Shown here in pieces: positions 40,766 through 49,202 of a stretch of DNA of 64,000 nt. The notes under the pieces are model-generated. The model saw only the letters and a program-made list of their open reading frames with translations. It was not told the DNA's origin and did not search any database. The translations under genes were made by a program, and so were the position numbers. Every line of letters begins with the position of its first letter. The stretch's first letter is position 1. Origin of the DNA: Casp-actino8 sp001510455 (GTDB lineage Bacteria > Actinomycetota > Acidimicrobiia > Acidimicrobiales > Ilumatobacteraceae); NCBI GenBank assembly GCA_027592035.1, contig JAQCIK010000011.1:1-64000 (forward strand), read 5' to 3'.

Positions 40766-41509
40766 GTGTCGACGAGCACCCCCACCCCTGCGAGCGGTTC
40801 TCGTTCACAAGCAGGCGCCTTCACGGCCACGGTGGCCGCCATCACCAACGCATTCGGTGATCCCACCCGTCGTGCCATCTACATGTTCCTGCGAGATCAC
40901 GTCGAGGGCTCCACGGCGGCCGAGGTGGCCCGCGAAGTCGACATCCATCCGAACGTGGCCCGTCACCATCTCGACAAATTGGCGGCGGGTGGATACGTGG
41001 AGGTCTCGGTGGCTCGTTCGGCCGGTGGTGGTGCCGGTCGTCCGTCCAAGAAATACGTGGCGGTCGCCGATCGTGTCGACGGTGAACTACCGATTCGCAG
41101 TGATGACCTCGTGCTCAGTCTGCTCGGCAAGACCTTGGCGCTGTTACCGCACGATCGAGCCGAGGCCATCGCCGAAGAAGTGGGCCAGGAGTACGGCCGG
41201 GCCATGGCTGCCGCTCTCACCGGTGACGATCTGGCGGTCGGTCAGCGCAGTCTGCGTTCGGCGATGCAGGCCGTGGCCGATGCACTCACGGCTCATGGTT
41301 TCGCGTCACATGCCGAGAAACGCAACGACCAGTTGCGCATCATCAACAACCATTGTCCCTTCGGTGACGTGGCGCTCGAGCACCCGGTGGTGTGTGCGGT
41401 CGATCGGGGAATGGTGAAGGGCATGTTGAAGGCGCTGTACGGGGACGCCGACGTGTCGACGAGTGCTTCGTTGCCGCAGGGTGACACCTTCTGTGCCACC
41501 GTGGTCTAG
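40766..41509 (+). CDS. SufR-like Fe-S helix-turn-helix regulator
   Basis: A 247-aa protein. The ArsR-like winged helix lies near residues 27-98: GDPTRRAIYMFLRDH, STAAEVAREVDIHPNVARHHLDKL and the wing GGYVEVSVARSAGGGAGRPSKKY, which is the SufR wording. The C-domain ends with NNHCPFGDVALEHPVVCAVDRGM and GDTFCATVV: Cys197, Cys210 and Cys243. The C-x12-C spacing of the first two equals that of cyanobacterial SufR, so a cluster-sensing repressor is likely. No sufBCD genes are adjacent. Confidence 0.85.
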   Translation: MSTSTPTPASGSRSQAGAFTATVAAITNAFGDPTRRAIYMFLRDHVEGSTAAEVAREVDIHPNVARHHLDKLAAGGYVEVSVARSAGGGAGRPSKKYVAVADRVDGELPIRSDDLVLSLLGKTLALLPHDRAEAIAEEVGQEYGRAMAAALTGDDLAVGQRSLRSAMQAVADALTAHGFASHAEKRNDQLRIINNHCPFGDVALEHPVVCAVDRGMVKGMLKALYGDADVSTSASLPQGDTFCATVV

Positions 41510-41546
41510 CCGGTAGCGTCGAGCGAGTCGGTCGAAGGAGGACATC

Positions 41547-41777
41547 GTGGAAGTTCGCATCGTGGTCAGCAATGTCGGGCGGGAAGTCATGATCGAGCAG
41601 GCCGATGACCAACTCGATGCCACGCGAAAGCTGGTCGAGACGGCGCTGTCGGGTGCGGTCGACGTTCTGTGGCTCACCGACAAGCGTGGACGACAGGTGG
41701 GCGTGTCGGCATCCAAGATCGCGTACGTCGAGATCGGGTCCACCGACAAGGACCGGAAGATGGGGTTCGGGTCGTAA
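41547..41777 (+). CDS. DUF3107-family protein
   Basis: A 76-aa actinobacterial protein, MEVRIVVSNVGREVMIE followed by LVETALSGAVDVLWLTDKRGRQVGVSASKIAYVEIG. This resembles mycobacterial Rv3208A (TB9.4). Its function is unknown. GAAGGAGGACATC gives a strong ribosome-binding site. The last codons and stop (GGG TTC GGG TCG TAA) are part of the first of three 31-bp tandem repeats. Confidence 0.88.
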   Translation: MEVRIVVSNVGREVMIEQADDQLDATRKLVETALSGAVDVLWLTDKRGRQVGVSASKIAYVEIGSTDKDRKMGFGS

Positions 41778-41856
41778 CCGAATCCCGAGAGACGGGTTCG
41801 GGTCGTAACCGAATCCCGAGAGACGGGTTCGGGTCGTAACCGAATCCCGAGAAGAC
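41763..41856. repeat. three 31-bp tandem repeats with hairpin potential
   Basis: The units start at 41763, 41794 and 41825; the third has one extra A. Each starts GGGTTCGGGTCGTAACCG, contains TTCGG-gtcgtaa-CCGAA, and repeats the DUF3107 stop codon context. They fill the space before the PdtaS-like gene. Confidence 0.9.
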
Positions 41857-41870
41857 ACGGAGCGGTCGGG

Positions 41871-41876
41871 CAGACT
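41871..41876 (+). promoter_or_regulatory. -10-like box of the PdtaS-like gene
   Basis: CAGACT lies six bases (tgagtc) before ATG 41883. Confidence 0.4.
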
Positions 41877-41882
41877 TGAGTC

Positions 41883-43364
41883 ATGGCGACTCTTGCCGAT
41901 TTCGTCCGCCAGCACACCGATCTTCCCCGTGAGGACGCGGCACATCTGCAGCAGCTGATCGGCGAGTGGGGGATGCTCGCTGATCTGAGTTTCGCCGACC
42001 TCGTTCTCTACCTGCGCGATCGCAACGGCAACTGGATCGTGGGTGCTCAGGTGAGGCCGGCCACGGGTCGCACGATCTACCCCGATGATCTCGTCGGAGG
42101 ATGGGCGAACGAAGCCACCACGACACTGGTCGATCGCACCTTTCACGACGGTGAAGTCGGTGATGCCGAGATCCAGATGGACGACATCGACGATCCGGTT
42201 CATGTGCTCGCCATCCCGGTGCGCAGTGTGCGCGGTTCGATCGCCGTTCTCACTCGCAACTGGTCGTCGTTGTTCAGTCGTCAACCGGGTGAGCTCGAGA
42301 GAACGTACTTGGCGATCTTCCAGCGATTCGCTCAGATGGTGTCGGACGGGACGTTCCCGTTCCCGGGTCGGGCGGCCGACCTCAGTGCCGCACCACGAGT
42401 GGGGGACGGCGCGATCGTGTTCGACGAGAACACTCGTGTTCAGTACGCGTCACCCAATGCCAACTCCACCTTGCACCGAGTCGGTATCCCCACCAACGCC
42501 GTCGGTCAGACCCTGTCGGAGTTGGGATTCGCCGACAGTCCGGCCCGTCAGGCCTTCGAGACCTTGCGGCCGGTGATCGAGGAATTCGATCAGACCCCCG
42601 ACGTCACTCTCCTGGTGCGCTGTATTCCGATCGTGTCGGAAGGTGTGGTGACCGGTGGAGTGTTGTTCATTCGTGACGTGACCGAGGTTCGACGCCGTGA
42701 TCGCATGTTGCTGTCGAAGGACGCGACCATTCGTGAGATCCACCATCGCGTGAAGAACAACCTGCAGACCATTTCGTCGCTGCTGCGTCTGCAGGCCCGT
42801 CGGTTGCAGGCTCCCGAAGCCAAGGCGGCGGTACAGGACAGTGTTCGACGGATCCGGACGATCGCTCTCGTGCACGAGACCTTGTCGCGTGAACCGGGCG
42901 AGGACTTCGCTTTCGTCGAAATCGTGCGTCCGCTGATGCGTCTGGCCGAAGAGAGCCTTCAGTCACCCGATCGCCCGGTTCGGTTCCTCATGAAGGGCGA
43001 TGGCGGACGGCTGCCCGCCAATATCGCCACTCCGTTGTCGGTGGTGGTGACCGAGCTGCTTCAGAACGCCATCGATCACGGTTTCCCGGAAGGCAGTGCG
43101 GGCGGGACGGTGGTCGTTCTGCTCGGAGGCGACGACGACACGATCCACATCAAGGTGGTCAACGACGGACGAGGGCTCGACCCTGGTTTCGATCTCGATG
43201 CGGCCACCGGCCTCGGCCTGTCGATCGTGCGCACACTCGTGACGACCGAACTCGACGGAACGATCGAAATGCGAGCCGGACGACCCGAGGATTTCGAAGA
43301 GGTCGGGATCGCCGGTGTGCGCAAGGGCGACGGAACGGTCGTCGAGTTGCGACTCCCGCGCTGA
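41883..43364 (+). CDS. pdtaS: soluble sensor histidine kinase, PdtaS type
   Basis: A 493-aa cytosolic kinase of the HisKA_2 class. The N-terminal GAF-like domain is about residues 1-150, and a PAS domain is about 165-265 (GDGAIVFDENTRVQYASPNAN, FIRDVTEVRRRDRML). The dimerisation box REIHHRVKNNLQTISSLLRLQ carries the likely phospho-His287. The HATPase has VVTELLQNAIDHGF, NDGRGLDP and TGLGLSIV. Mycobacterial PdtaS partners the RNA-binding ANTAR regulator PdtaR, not seen here. It is convergent with whiB1, as in mycobacteria. Confidence 0.9.
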   Translation: MATLADFVRQHTDLPREDAAHLQQLIGEWGMLADLSFADLVLYLRDRNGNWIVGAQVRPATGRTIYPDDLVGGWANEATTTLVDRTFHDGEVGDAEIQMDDIDDPVHVLAIPVRSVRGSIAVLTRNWSSLFSRQPGELERTYLAIFQRFAQMVSDGTFPFPGRAADLSAAPRVGDGAIVFDENTRVQYASPNANSTLHRVGIPTNAVGQTLSELGFADSPARQAFETLRPVIEEFDQTPDVTLLVRCIPIVSEGVVTGGVLFIRDVTEVRRRDRMLLSKDATIREIHHRVKNNLQTISSLLRLQARRLQAPEAKAAVQDSVRRIRTIALVHETLSREPGEDFAFVEIVRPLMRLAEESLQSPDRPVRFLMKGDGGRLPANIATPLSVVVTELLQNAIDHGFPEGSAGGTVVVLLGGDDDTIHIKVVNDGRGLDPGFDLDAATGLGLSIVRTLVTTELDGTIEMRAGRPEDFEEVGIAGVRKGDGTVVELRLPR

Positions 43365-43376
43365 GCTAGTGAGGCG

Positions 43377-43706
43377 TCAGCTGGCGGCGGCGCCGGCGTT
43401 GTTGATCTGAGCGGCCTTCAGCGCCTTGTTGCGAGCGGCGATACGACGGCGGATGTCTCGACGCTCCTCCTCGGAGGTGCCGCCCCAGATACCCGAGTCC
43501 TGGTTGGTCTCGATCGCGAAGTCGAGGCACTCGATCTTCACCGGACATTCGTCGCACACTTGCTTGGCTCGATCGATCTGGAGCAACGCCTGTCCGGTGG
43601 TTCCGACGGGGAAGAAGAGCTCCGGGTCGGTGTCCTTGCAGACTGCGTCGACTCGCCAGGTGTAGTCAGCGGAACCGAGGGCCAAGGACGAGGCGAGAAT
43701 CGACAC
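43377..43706 (-). CDS. whiB1: WhiB1-like [4Fe-4S] regulator
   Basis: A 109-aa protein with ligands Cys23, Cys51, Cys54 and Cys60. WRVDAVCKDTDPELFFPVGTTGQALLQIDRAK and the turn SGIWGGTSEEERRDIRRR match mycobacterial WhiB1, an essential NO-sensitive regulator. Its place next to the PdtaS-like kinase supports orthology. GGAG lies nine bases before GTG 43706. Compared with WhiB1 it has about 13 extra N-terminal residues and a longer Ala-rich tail. Confidence 0.9.
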   Translation of the reverse strand: MSILASSLALGSADYTWRVDAVCKDTDPELFFPVGTTGQALLQIDRAKQVCDECPVKIECLDFAIETNQDSGIWGGTSEEERRDIRRRIAARNKALKAAQINNAGAAAS

Positions 43707-43801
43707 GGTGTACTCCAGGGGATCGAGGGGTGGGGTGCGGGGACGGATGTCCTCCGAGGGTCAAGCGTGTCAAACCGTCTGGACAGGATCAAGAGGTCGG
43801 C

Positions 43802-43847
43802 CCAATTTTCCGTGATTCTCCCCCATATTCACGAACGCACAAATTGG
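43802..43847. repeat. nested inverted repeats in the whiB1/GDPD spacer
   Basis: The outer arms CCAATTT/AAATTGG (43802-43808, 43841-43847) enclose CGTGA/TCACG (43811-43815, 43829-43833). They probably contain the whiB1 control region. The strong palindrome 43855-43912 follows. Confidence 0.4.
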
Positions 43848-43854
43848 TGCACAT

Positions 43855-43912
43855 TCGCCCACTCTGTTGCGTTCGCACCCGTATACGGGTGCGAACGCAA
43901 CAGAGTGGGCGA
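43855..43912. repeat. 58-bp perfect palindrome upstream of the GDPD gene
   Basis: The two 29-base arms are exact complements with no spacer, centred on GTATAC at 43881-43886. The left arm begins TCGCCCACTCTGTTGCGTTC. It ends six bases before the GDPD -10 box, so it spans the -35 region. Confidence 0.9.
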
Positions 43913-43917
43913 TTTCG

Positions 43918-43923
43918 TATGTT
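43918..43923 (+). promoter_or_regulatory. -10 box of the leaderless GDPD transcript
   Basis: TATGTT lies six bases (tggggg) before GTG 43930. Confidence 0.55.
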
Positions 43924-43929
43924 TGGGGG

Positions 43930-44601
43930 GTGCAGGTGATTGCGCATCGGGGGGCGTCGAGGGCGGAAGCCGAGAACACCGTCGCCGCCTGCGAGCGGGC
44001 CCACCAGCTCCGCTCCGACGCCGTCGAACTCGACGTGCGGCGCACCCGAGATCACGTGCTCGTCGTCCACCACGACGCGCTCCTTCCCGACGGCCGAGTG
44101 ATCGCCCACACCGATCACGCCGATCTACCACCGCACGTTCCCACACTCGGCGCCGCTCTCGACGCTTGCCGCCCGATGTGGGTGAACGTCGAGATCAAGA
44201 ACGATCCGAACGAACCTGACTTCGATCCGTCCGATCACATCGCCGATGCGACGATCGAGGAACTGTCACGACGATCCGAAGGTGACGACCGTTGGTTGAT
44301 CTCGTCGTTCCGTCGCGAGACCATCGATCGTTGTCACGAACTCCGGCCCACCATCCGAACCGCGTGGCTCACGATGACGGTCACGTCCGAGACGCCCTCC
44401 GACCTCGCGGCGTCCGGTCACAGTGCCGTTCACCCGTGGTTCGGAATCGTCACTCGCGAGATGATCGAGGCATTCCACGAAGTCGGCCTGCACGTGAACA
44501 CCTGGACGTGTGACGACCCCGATCGGATGCGTGAATTGGTCGAGTGGGGTATCGACGGCATCTGCACGAACGTTCCCGACGTGGCCGTACCACTGCGCTG
44601 A
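43930..44601 (+). CDS. glycerophosphodiester phosphodiesterase (GDPD family)
   Basis: Hydrolyses glycerophosphodiesters to glycerol-3-phosphate and an alcohol. The 223-aa protein starts VQVIAHRGASRAEAENT, where His6-Arg7 and the following Glu are catalytic or metal-binding. It continues AVELDVRRTRDHVLVVHHDALLPDG with the E-x-D and second His, VNVEIKNDP and VNTWTCDDPDRMRELVEWGIDGICTNVPD. There is no signal peptide, so it is cytosolic. The start was chosen from the promoter spacing and the family N-terminus. Confidence 0.93.
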   Translation: MQVIAHRGASRAEAENTVAACERAHQLRSDAVELDVRRTRDHVLVVHHDALLPDGRVIAHTDHADLPPHVPTLGAALDACRPMWVNVEIKNDPNEPDFDPSDHIADATIEELSRRSEGDDRWLISSFRRETIDRCHELRPTIRTAWLTMTVTSETPSDLAASGHSAVHPWFGIVTREMIEAFHEVGLHVNTWTCDDPDRMRELVEWGIDGICTNVPDVAVPLR

Positions 44602-44607
44602 GTCGCG

Positions 44608-45570
44608 TCAGTTCGGGAACACGAGCCGCACGGCTTCGGGCACGTGTCGGAAGTGAAGACGATTGGTTTCTCCGAGATAGTCGCCGTCCACTTGGTACGG
44701 AAATGTCGACGTTCCTTCGATCATGAGTTCGTCGACGGCGTCGAACACGGCGACGTTCTCGTTCGGCGTGATGCCACCGCCACGCAGGGCACCACCGAGC
44801 GACGCGAAGATCGCGCGCGCCGACATCGTGCGGAACGTGATAGCCACCAACGGACGATCGAGAGTGGCGTTGGGTGACAGATCGAGTGGTCGATTGCCGA
44901 GAAACGTGTAGGGATTGGTGTTCATCACGATCGTGAAATATCCGTCGTGAACGAACTTGGTTCCCGAACTCGGCGTGCCATCAGCGCCTTGTCCACCGAT
45001 CGACGCGTCGGCGGCCACGGTGAAGTGCGGATGTTTGCGGTCGTATCGGGCGAGCCAGGTGTGCAGGGCGGCGTAGATAAAGAGGGGATGCCCGGCCCAC
45101 CGCTTCAAGTAGGCGCGTTGTTCGACGGTACGAACGACCGCCGCGTCGTACCCGACTCCGGTGTGGAAGCAGAAGAAGCGGCCGTCGACGCGGCCGAGTC
45201 CGATCGGCCGCACCGACCGCGACGAATCGCGCAGGGCGGCGACCAACAGATCGACCGCCGCCACCGGATCGTTCGGGAGCCCGATCGTGCGGGCGAAGAC
45301 GTTGGTGCTGCCTCCGGGCAACACGCCGAGAGCGGTCTCGCTGCCGGCCACTCCGGTGGCCACCTCGTTCAGGGTCCCGTCACCACCGAAGGAGATCACG
45401 AGGTCGAGGCCCCGGTGGGCGGCGTCCTGGGCGTAGCGGGTGGCGTGTCCCCGGCGGTTGGTCTCGACGAGCTGAACGTCGTGGTCACGGGACAGGGCCC
45501 GGTGCACGATCACCATGTTGCGGGCCGTCACCGAGGAGGCGAACGAATTCACGACCAGGAGGATCCGCAC
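44608..45570 (-). CDS. diacylglycerol kinase-family lipid kinase
   Basis: A 320-aa member of the DAGK catalytic family. It has the nucleotide motif ISFGGDGTLNEV at 59-70, ALGVLPGGSTNVFARTIGLP at about 79-98, FCFHTGVGYDAAVV, and the C-terminal half with FPYQVDGDYLG. It phosphorylates diacylglycerol or a related lipid at the membrane. It is convergent with the GDPD gene, seven bases apart, and both act in glycerolipid turnover. GTG start with a leaderless promoter. Confidence 0.9.
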   Translation of the reverse strand: MRILLVVNSFASSVTARNMVIVHRALSRDHDVQLVETNRRGHATRYAQDAAHRGLDLVISFGGDGTLNEVATGVAGSETALGVLPGGSTNVFARTIGLPNDPVAAVDLLVAALRDSSRSVRPIGLGRVDGRFFCFHTGVGYDAAVVRTVEQRAYLKRWAGHPLFIYAALHTWLARYDRKHPHFTVAADASIGGQGADGTPSSGTKFVHDGYFTIVMNTNPYTFLGNRPLDLSPNATLDRPLVAITFRTMSARAIFASLGGALRGGGITPNENVAVFDAVDELMIEGTSTFPYQVDGDYLGETNRLHFRHVPEAVRLVFPN

Positions 45571-45576
45571 GGGCCG

Positions 45577-45582
45577 ACGGTA
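45577..45582 (-). promoter_or_regulatory. -10 box of the DAG kinase gene
   Basis: Minus-strand TACCGT lies six bases (cggccc) before GTG 45570. Confidence 0.6.
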
Positions 45583-45663
45583 CCAGCGGGCCCCGTCGTG
45601 GGTCGTGCGTCACGCCTGGCGGATCGGTGCGCCGTCGGTTGTGTGAACCTGCGCACAAGCGAC

Positions 45664-45669
45664 CAGAAT
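45664..45669 (+). promoter_or_regulatory. -10-like box of etfB
   Basis: CAGAAT lies seven bases (gccggtc) before ATG 45677. Confidence 0.4.
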
Positions 45670-45676
45670 GCCGGTC

Positions 45677-46450
45677 ATGAACGTCATCGTCTGTGTGAAG
45701 CAGATCCCCGATCCGGCCCTGCCCGGAGCCCTCGATTCCGACAACACGTTGAAACGGGACGGCAAGTTGATTCTCGACGACTCCGACGCCTACGGCGTCG
45801 AGATGGCTCTTCAGCTGGTCGATGCGGCCGGCGGCGGAGAGGTGAGCCTGGTCTCGATGGCCCCCAACGGTGAGACGGCCGGCCTGCGGACGGCTCTGGC
45901 GATGGGTGCGGCCAAGGCCGTCCTCGTCTCCGATCCGGCACTGCAGGGTTCTGACGCTCTCACGACGGCCAAGATCCTCGCGGCTGCGGTGCAGCGCCTC
46001 GGCGGTGCCGATCTGGTGATCGCCGCCACCGAGTCGAGCGACGGCTACACGGGCACCGTTCCCGAGCAGATGGCCGAAGTTCTCGGTCTGCCCTCGGTCA
46101 CCTTCGCCAAGAAGGTCGCAGTCGACGGCGGCACGCTGAAGGCCGATCGTCAGACCGAAGCCGGTTACGACGAGGTCACCTGTCCGCTTCCGGCACTCGT
46201 GTCGGTGACGGCCGGTGTGGTCGAGCCTCGCTACCCGAGTTTCAAAGGCATCATGGCCGCCAAGTCGAAGCCGGTCGAGGAAGTGACCGCTTCCGATCTC
46301 GGTGTCACACCGGTCGGTTGGGCCGGTGCCAACCAGAGCATCAGCAATGTCGCCGAAGCCGAAGCTCGCCAGGCCGGCGAGATCATCGAGGACGACGGCG
46401 AGACGTTCGGCAAGATCGTGGCCTTCCTCGAAGGCTTGAAGGTCATCTGA
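45677..46450 (+). CDS. etfB: electron transfer flavoprotein beta subunit
   Basis: With EtfA, carries electrons from acyl-CoA dehydrogenases to the membrane quinone pool. The 257-aa protein begins MNVIVCVKQIPDPA and contains DAYGVEMALQL, ALAMGAAKAVLVSD, ATESSDGYTGTVPEQMAEVLGLP and VEPRYPSFKGIMAAKSKPVEE (AMP-binding and interface motifs of EtfB). ATG 45677 was preferred over ATG 45668 on promoter spacing and family start. etfA follows after 19 bases. Confidence 0.95.
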   Translation: MNVIVCVKQIPDPALPGALDSDNTLKRDGKLILDDSDAYGVEMALQLVDAAGGGEVSLVSMAPNGETAGLRTALAMGAAKAVLVSDPALQGSDALTTAKILAAAVQRLGGADLVIAATESSDGYTGTVPEQMAEVLGLPSVTFAKKVAVDGGTLKADRQTEAGYDEVTCPLPALVSVTAGVVEPRYPSFKGIMAAKSKPVEEVTASDLGVTPVGWAGANQSISNVAEAEARQAGEIIEDDGETFGKIVAFLEGLKVI

Positions 46451-46469
46451 GAGAGCGAGGACGAAGATC

Positions 46470-47432
46470 ATGGCAATCAACAACATCTGGGTGTTCGCGC
46501 AGGTCGCGAACGGAGCTCCCACATCGGCATCACTCGAACTCGTCACCAAGGCCCGTGGTCTCGGTGGATCGATCAGCGTGTGGGTCGCCGGTGACGGCAA
46601 TGCCGTGGCCGCCGCTCTCGGCGAATACGGCGCGAGCAAGGTCTACGGCGTCGACTACGGCAGCAACCTCGCCGGAGCCGCTGTCGCCTCGGCGATGAAG
46701 AGCACGATCGACGGCGGCGACTCGCCCGATCTCGTGATGTTCCCGCAGTCGTACGAGGGTCGCGACGTGATGGCTCGCCTGTCGGTCAAGCTCGATCGCA
46801 CGGTGCTCACCAACAACGTCGACATCGCCGCATCGGGCGACTCGGTGTCGGTCACCACGCCCATCTTCGGTGGTAACACACTCGTCACGTCCACGTTCAC
46901 CGGATCGGCCCCGTATCTCGCGGCGTTCCGTCCGAAGAGCTTCAACCCCGAGTCGGCCGGTGGCGGTGCGGCGTCGGTGGTTGCCGTCGCTCTGCCTGAT
47001 CTCGGCGCCACGGGTGGTGCCTCGGTCACGGCCGTTCATGTCGAAGAGACATCGGGTCCCAAGCTCGACGAGGCCGATGTGGTCGTGTCGGGTGGTCGTG
47101 GTCTCGGCGAGAGCGAGAAGTACGAAATGATCGAGACCCTCGCCAAGTTGTTGAAGGGTGCGCCCGGAGCGTCACGAGCCATCGTCGACGCCGGATGGGT
47201 GCCCTACTCGTACCAGGTTGGTCAGACCGGCAAGGTCGTGAAGCCGAGCGTCTACATCGCCGCCGGCATCTCGGGCGCCACTCAGCACATGGTGGGTATG
47301 AAGGGTTCGAAGAACATCATCGCCATCAACAAGGACAAAGAAGCACCGATCTTCGGTGTGGCCGATCTCGGCATCGTGGGCGACGTGCACAAGGTGTTGC
47401 CGAAGCTCATCGAGGCTCTGCAGGGCCGCTGA
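46470..47432 (+). CDS. etfA: electron transfer flavoprotein alpha subunit
   Basis: 320 aa. The N-terminal domain is followed by the C-terminal FAD domain: VVSGGRGLGESEKYEMIETLAKLL, GASRAIVDAGWVPYSYQVGQTGKVVKPSVYIAAGISGATQHMVGMKGSKNIIAINKD and EAPIFGVADLGIVGDVHKVLPKL, the standard EtfA signature. It likely serves the acyl-CoA dehydrogenase (58057) and other beta-oxidation enzymes. It is co-transcribed with etfB. Confidence 0.96.
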   Translation: MAINNIWVFAQVANGAPTSASLELVTKARGLGGSISVWVAGDGNAVAAALGEYGASKVYGVDYGSNLAGAAVASAMKSTIDGGDSPDLVMFPQSYEGRDVMARLSVKLDRTVLTNNVDIAASGDSVSVTTPIFGGNTLVTSTFTGSAPYLAAFRPKSFNPESAGGGAASVVAVALPDLGATGGASVTAVHVEETSGPKLDEADVVVSGGRGLGESEKYEMIETLAKLLKGAPGASRAIVDAGWVPYSYQVGQTGKVVKPSVYIAAGISGATQHMVGMKGSKNIIAINKDKEAPIFGVADLGIVGDVHKVLPKLIEALQGR

Positions 47433-47457
47433 GTCGAATCACCGACGAAACGTTCGA

Positions 47458-48492
47458 TCACCCCGGGTGATCGCGAGCGACGAGCGCAACGCTGATCGGC
47501 GTTGCGCTCTCGTCGTTCTCGGGGACTTCCACGACCAGGCACAGTTCGTGTGCGTGTGGACGTGATCCGTCGTCGAAGCGCCACCACGTGGCGCCGAGCG
47601 CCACGGCACCGATCAAAGCGTCGAGTTCGCCGGCCTCGCGCAGTTCGTCCCAGTCGTCGGTGAGTCCACCGAGTGCGGCGAGCAACCACCAGGTCGAGAA
47701 CCGTCCGGTTGCCGTTCCGCGTCGCCGTCCGTGTGCACCACCTGATGCACCGCACCAGGTGATCCAGTCGAGAGCATCACCCACGGCGATCGGTGTGAGG
47801 CGGGCCGTGGAGAGGCCGAGAGCTCCGAGAGCCGCTCGCGGATCACCGTCGACGACAGCGATGTCGGTGCGTCCGTTCGACGACGACGTCCACGTCTCGA
47901 CGAGCGATCGGAAGGCCTGCTCGATCCAGGGATCGTCGATTTCATCGGCGCCGCCGACGGTCGTGACGGTGTCCCAGTCGTGACTCCAACCGTCGATCGG
48001 TGACGGACACTCCACACCCACGTCGTGGTAGCGGGGAAGTGTGTATTCGGGTTCCCAGTCGCTGATGGCCATCGGAACGTCGAGCACCGGGAACACGTCG
48101 TCGTCGATCGAGTCGCCGCGCAGGGCCCGCTCGTAGGCCACGAACGATCGACGCGGTCCGACGGGAAGCAGATCTCGTACGTCTCGCCACGTGTGGTGTT
48201 GGGCGATCACTTCGGTGAGCGGACCGATGGAGAATCGTCCGGCATCTTCGTCGACCACTCGACTCGCGTGTTCCGCGTCGGCGAGTAGGGCCAGACGATG
48301 TTCGGCGAGAGTGGCGGCCGGCCACACTTGACGTCCGGTCTCGAGGGCGGCTCGTGATCGTTGACGAACTCTCCACAGTCCGGGCCAATCCCGAGACTCA
48401 CTGCGCGCGTCGATGAGGCGAATGAGTCCGTCGAGATCGGCCCGTGAGACGAGAAGGTCGAGTTCTTCGTCGATGCCTTCGTCGATCGTCAC
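47458..48492 (-). CDS. uncharacterised protein, last gene of the SCO1664-type cluster
   Basis: A 344-aa, acidic, Trp-rich soluble protein starting MTIDEGIDEELDLLVSRADLDGLIRLIDARSESRDW. The first half looks helical, with several W-P-G-L-W-type runs. The second half contains TGRFSTWWLLAALGGLTDDW and EAGELDALIGAVALGATWWRF. I do not recognise a family or active site. GTG 48492 follows AAGAAGAGA and lies nine bases after the kinase-like gene, so it is the last gene of a four-gene operon. Confidence 0.65.
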   Translation of the reverse strand: MTIDEGIDEELDLLVSRADLDGLIRLIDARSESRDWPGLWRVRQRSRAALETGRQVWPAATLAEHRLALLADAEHASRVVDEDAGRFSIGPLTEVIAQHHTWRDVRDLLPVGPRRSFVAYERALRGDSIDDDVFPVLDVPMAISDWEPEYTLPRYHDVGVECPSPIDGWSHDWDTVTTVGGADEIDDPWIEQAFRSLVETWTSSSNGRTDIAVVDGDPRAALGALGLSTARLTPIAVGDALDWITWCGASGGAHGRRRGTATGRFSTWWLLAALGGLTDDWDELREAGELDALIGAVALGATWWRFDDGSRPHAHELCLVVEVPENDESATPISVALVARDHPG

Positions 48493-48501
48493 GTCTCTTC
48501 T

Positions 48502-49200
48502 TTACACGATCGGCCAGGGGTAGCGACGTCCGGTCGGGTCGATCGGAAACATTCCTCCCTCGGCGAGCATCTCGGCTCGTTCGACCATGGCCATCGCTTC
48601 GTCGTCATCGAGAAGTGCCATCACCTCGACCGGAGGTGAGCTCGCCACTCGGCGCACGGCGTCGAGAATCTCGGTCGAAAGTGGCTCACCACCGAATTCC
48701 CAGATGACCGTTCGCAACTTGAAGTCGGCCGAGAAGCAGAGACCGTTGTCGATGGCCCACACTCGTTCGTCGGCGTCGACGAGACAATGACCACTCTTGC
48801 GGTCGGTGTTGTTGGCCACGATGTCGAAGGCCGCCAGCCGTCGGAACTGATCGTGCAGATGAGACCGACTCTCGAACAAGGTGAAGTAGTGCTCTCGGAA
48901 GTCGGCTTCCACGAACTGCTGCAAGGATCCGACTCCGGCCGGTCCGTCGCGTTCGATCGTGAGCGGTACCAGTCGGAACCCCATCGCCTCCGAGAGTCGG
49001 TGGGCCGCGATCTCCCGCTTGTACAGACCGGACGGGAAATCCCACAGCGGACGTTCACCACGAAGTGGTTTGTAGATGGCTCGTAGCGACACGTCACCGA
49101 GAGTGACGGTCACGAGGAACGTGCCGTTGCTGCTGTCGGGCATTCGACCTTCGACGTCGATGTCGCCGGTGCTCAGGATCTCGAGAGGGGAGACGCTCAC
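48502..49200 (-). CDS. SCO1664-family protein (PI3/4-kinase-like fold)
   Basis: A 232-aa protein of an actinobacterial family distantly related to phosphatidylinositol kinases. RAIYKPLRGERPLWDFPSGLYKREIAAHRL holds the probable ATP lysine. AAFDIVANNTDRKSGHCLVDADERVWAIDNGLCF supplies a catalytic Asp/Asn loop and a metal-binding IDNG like D-F-G. Whether it phosphorylates protein, lipid or a small molecule is unknown. It starts two bases after DUF3090. Confidence 0.83.
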   Translation of the reverse strand: MSVSPLEILSTGDIDVEGRMPDSSNGTFLVTVTLGDVSLRAIYKPLRGERPLWDFPSGLYKREIAAHRLSEAMGFRLVPLTIERDGPAGVGSLQQFVEADFREHYFTLFESRSHLHDQFRRLAAFDIVANNTDRKSGHCLVDADERVWAIDNGLCFSADFKLRTVIWEFGGEPLSTEILDAVRRVASSPPVEVMALLDDDEAMAMVERAEMLAEGGMFPIDPTGRRYPWPIV

Positions 49201-49202
49201 GA

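Noticed and set aside
41763..41856. Possible CRISPR array
   Set aside because: The 31-bp units are directly adjacent with no spacers, and no cas genes are near.
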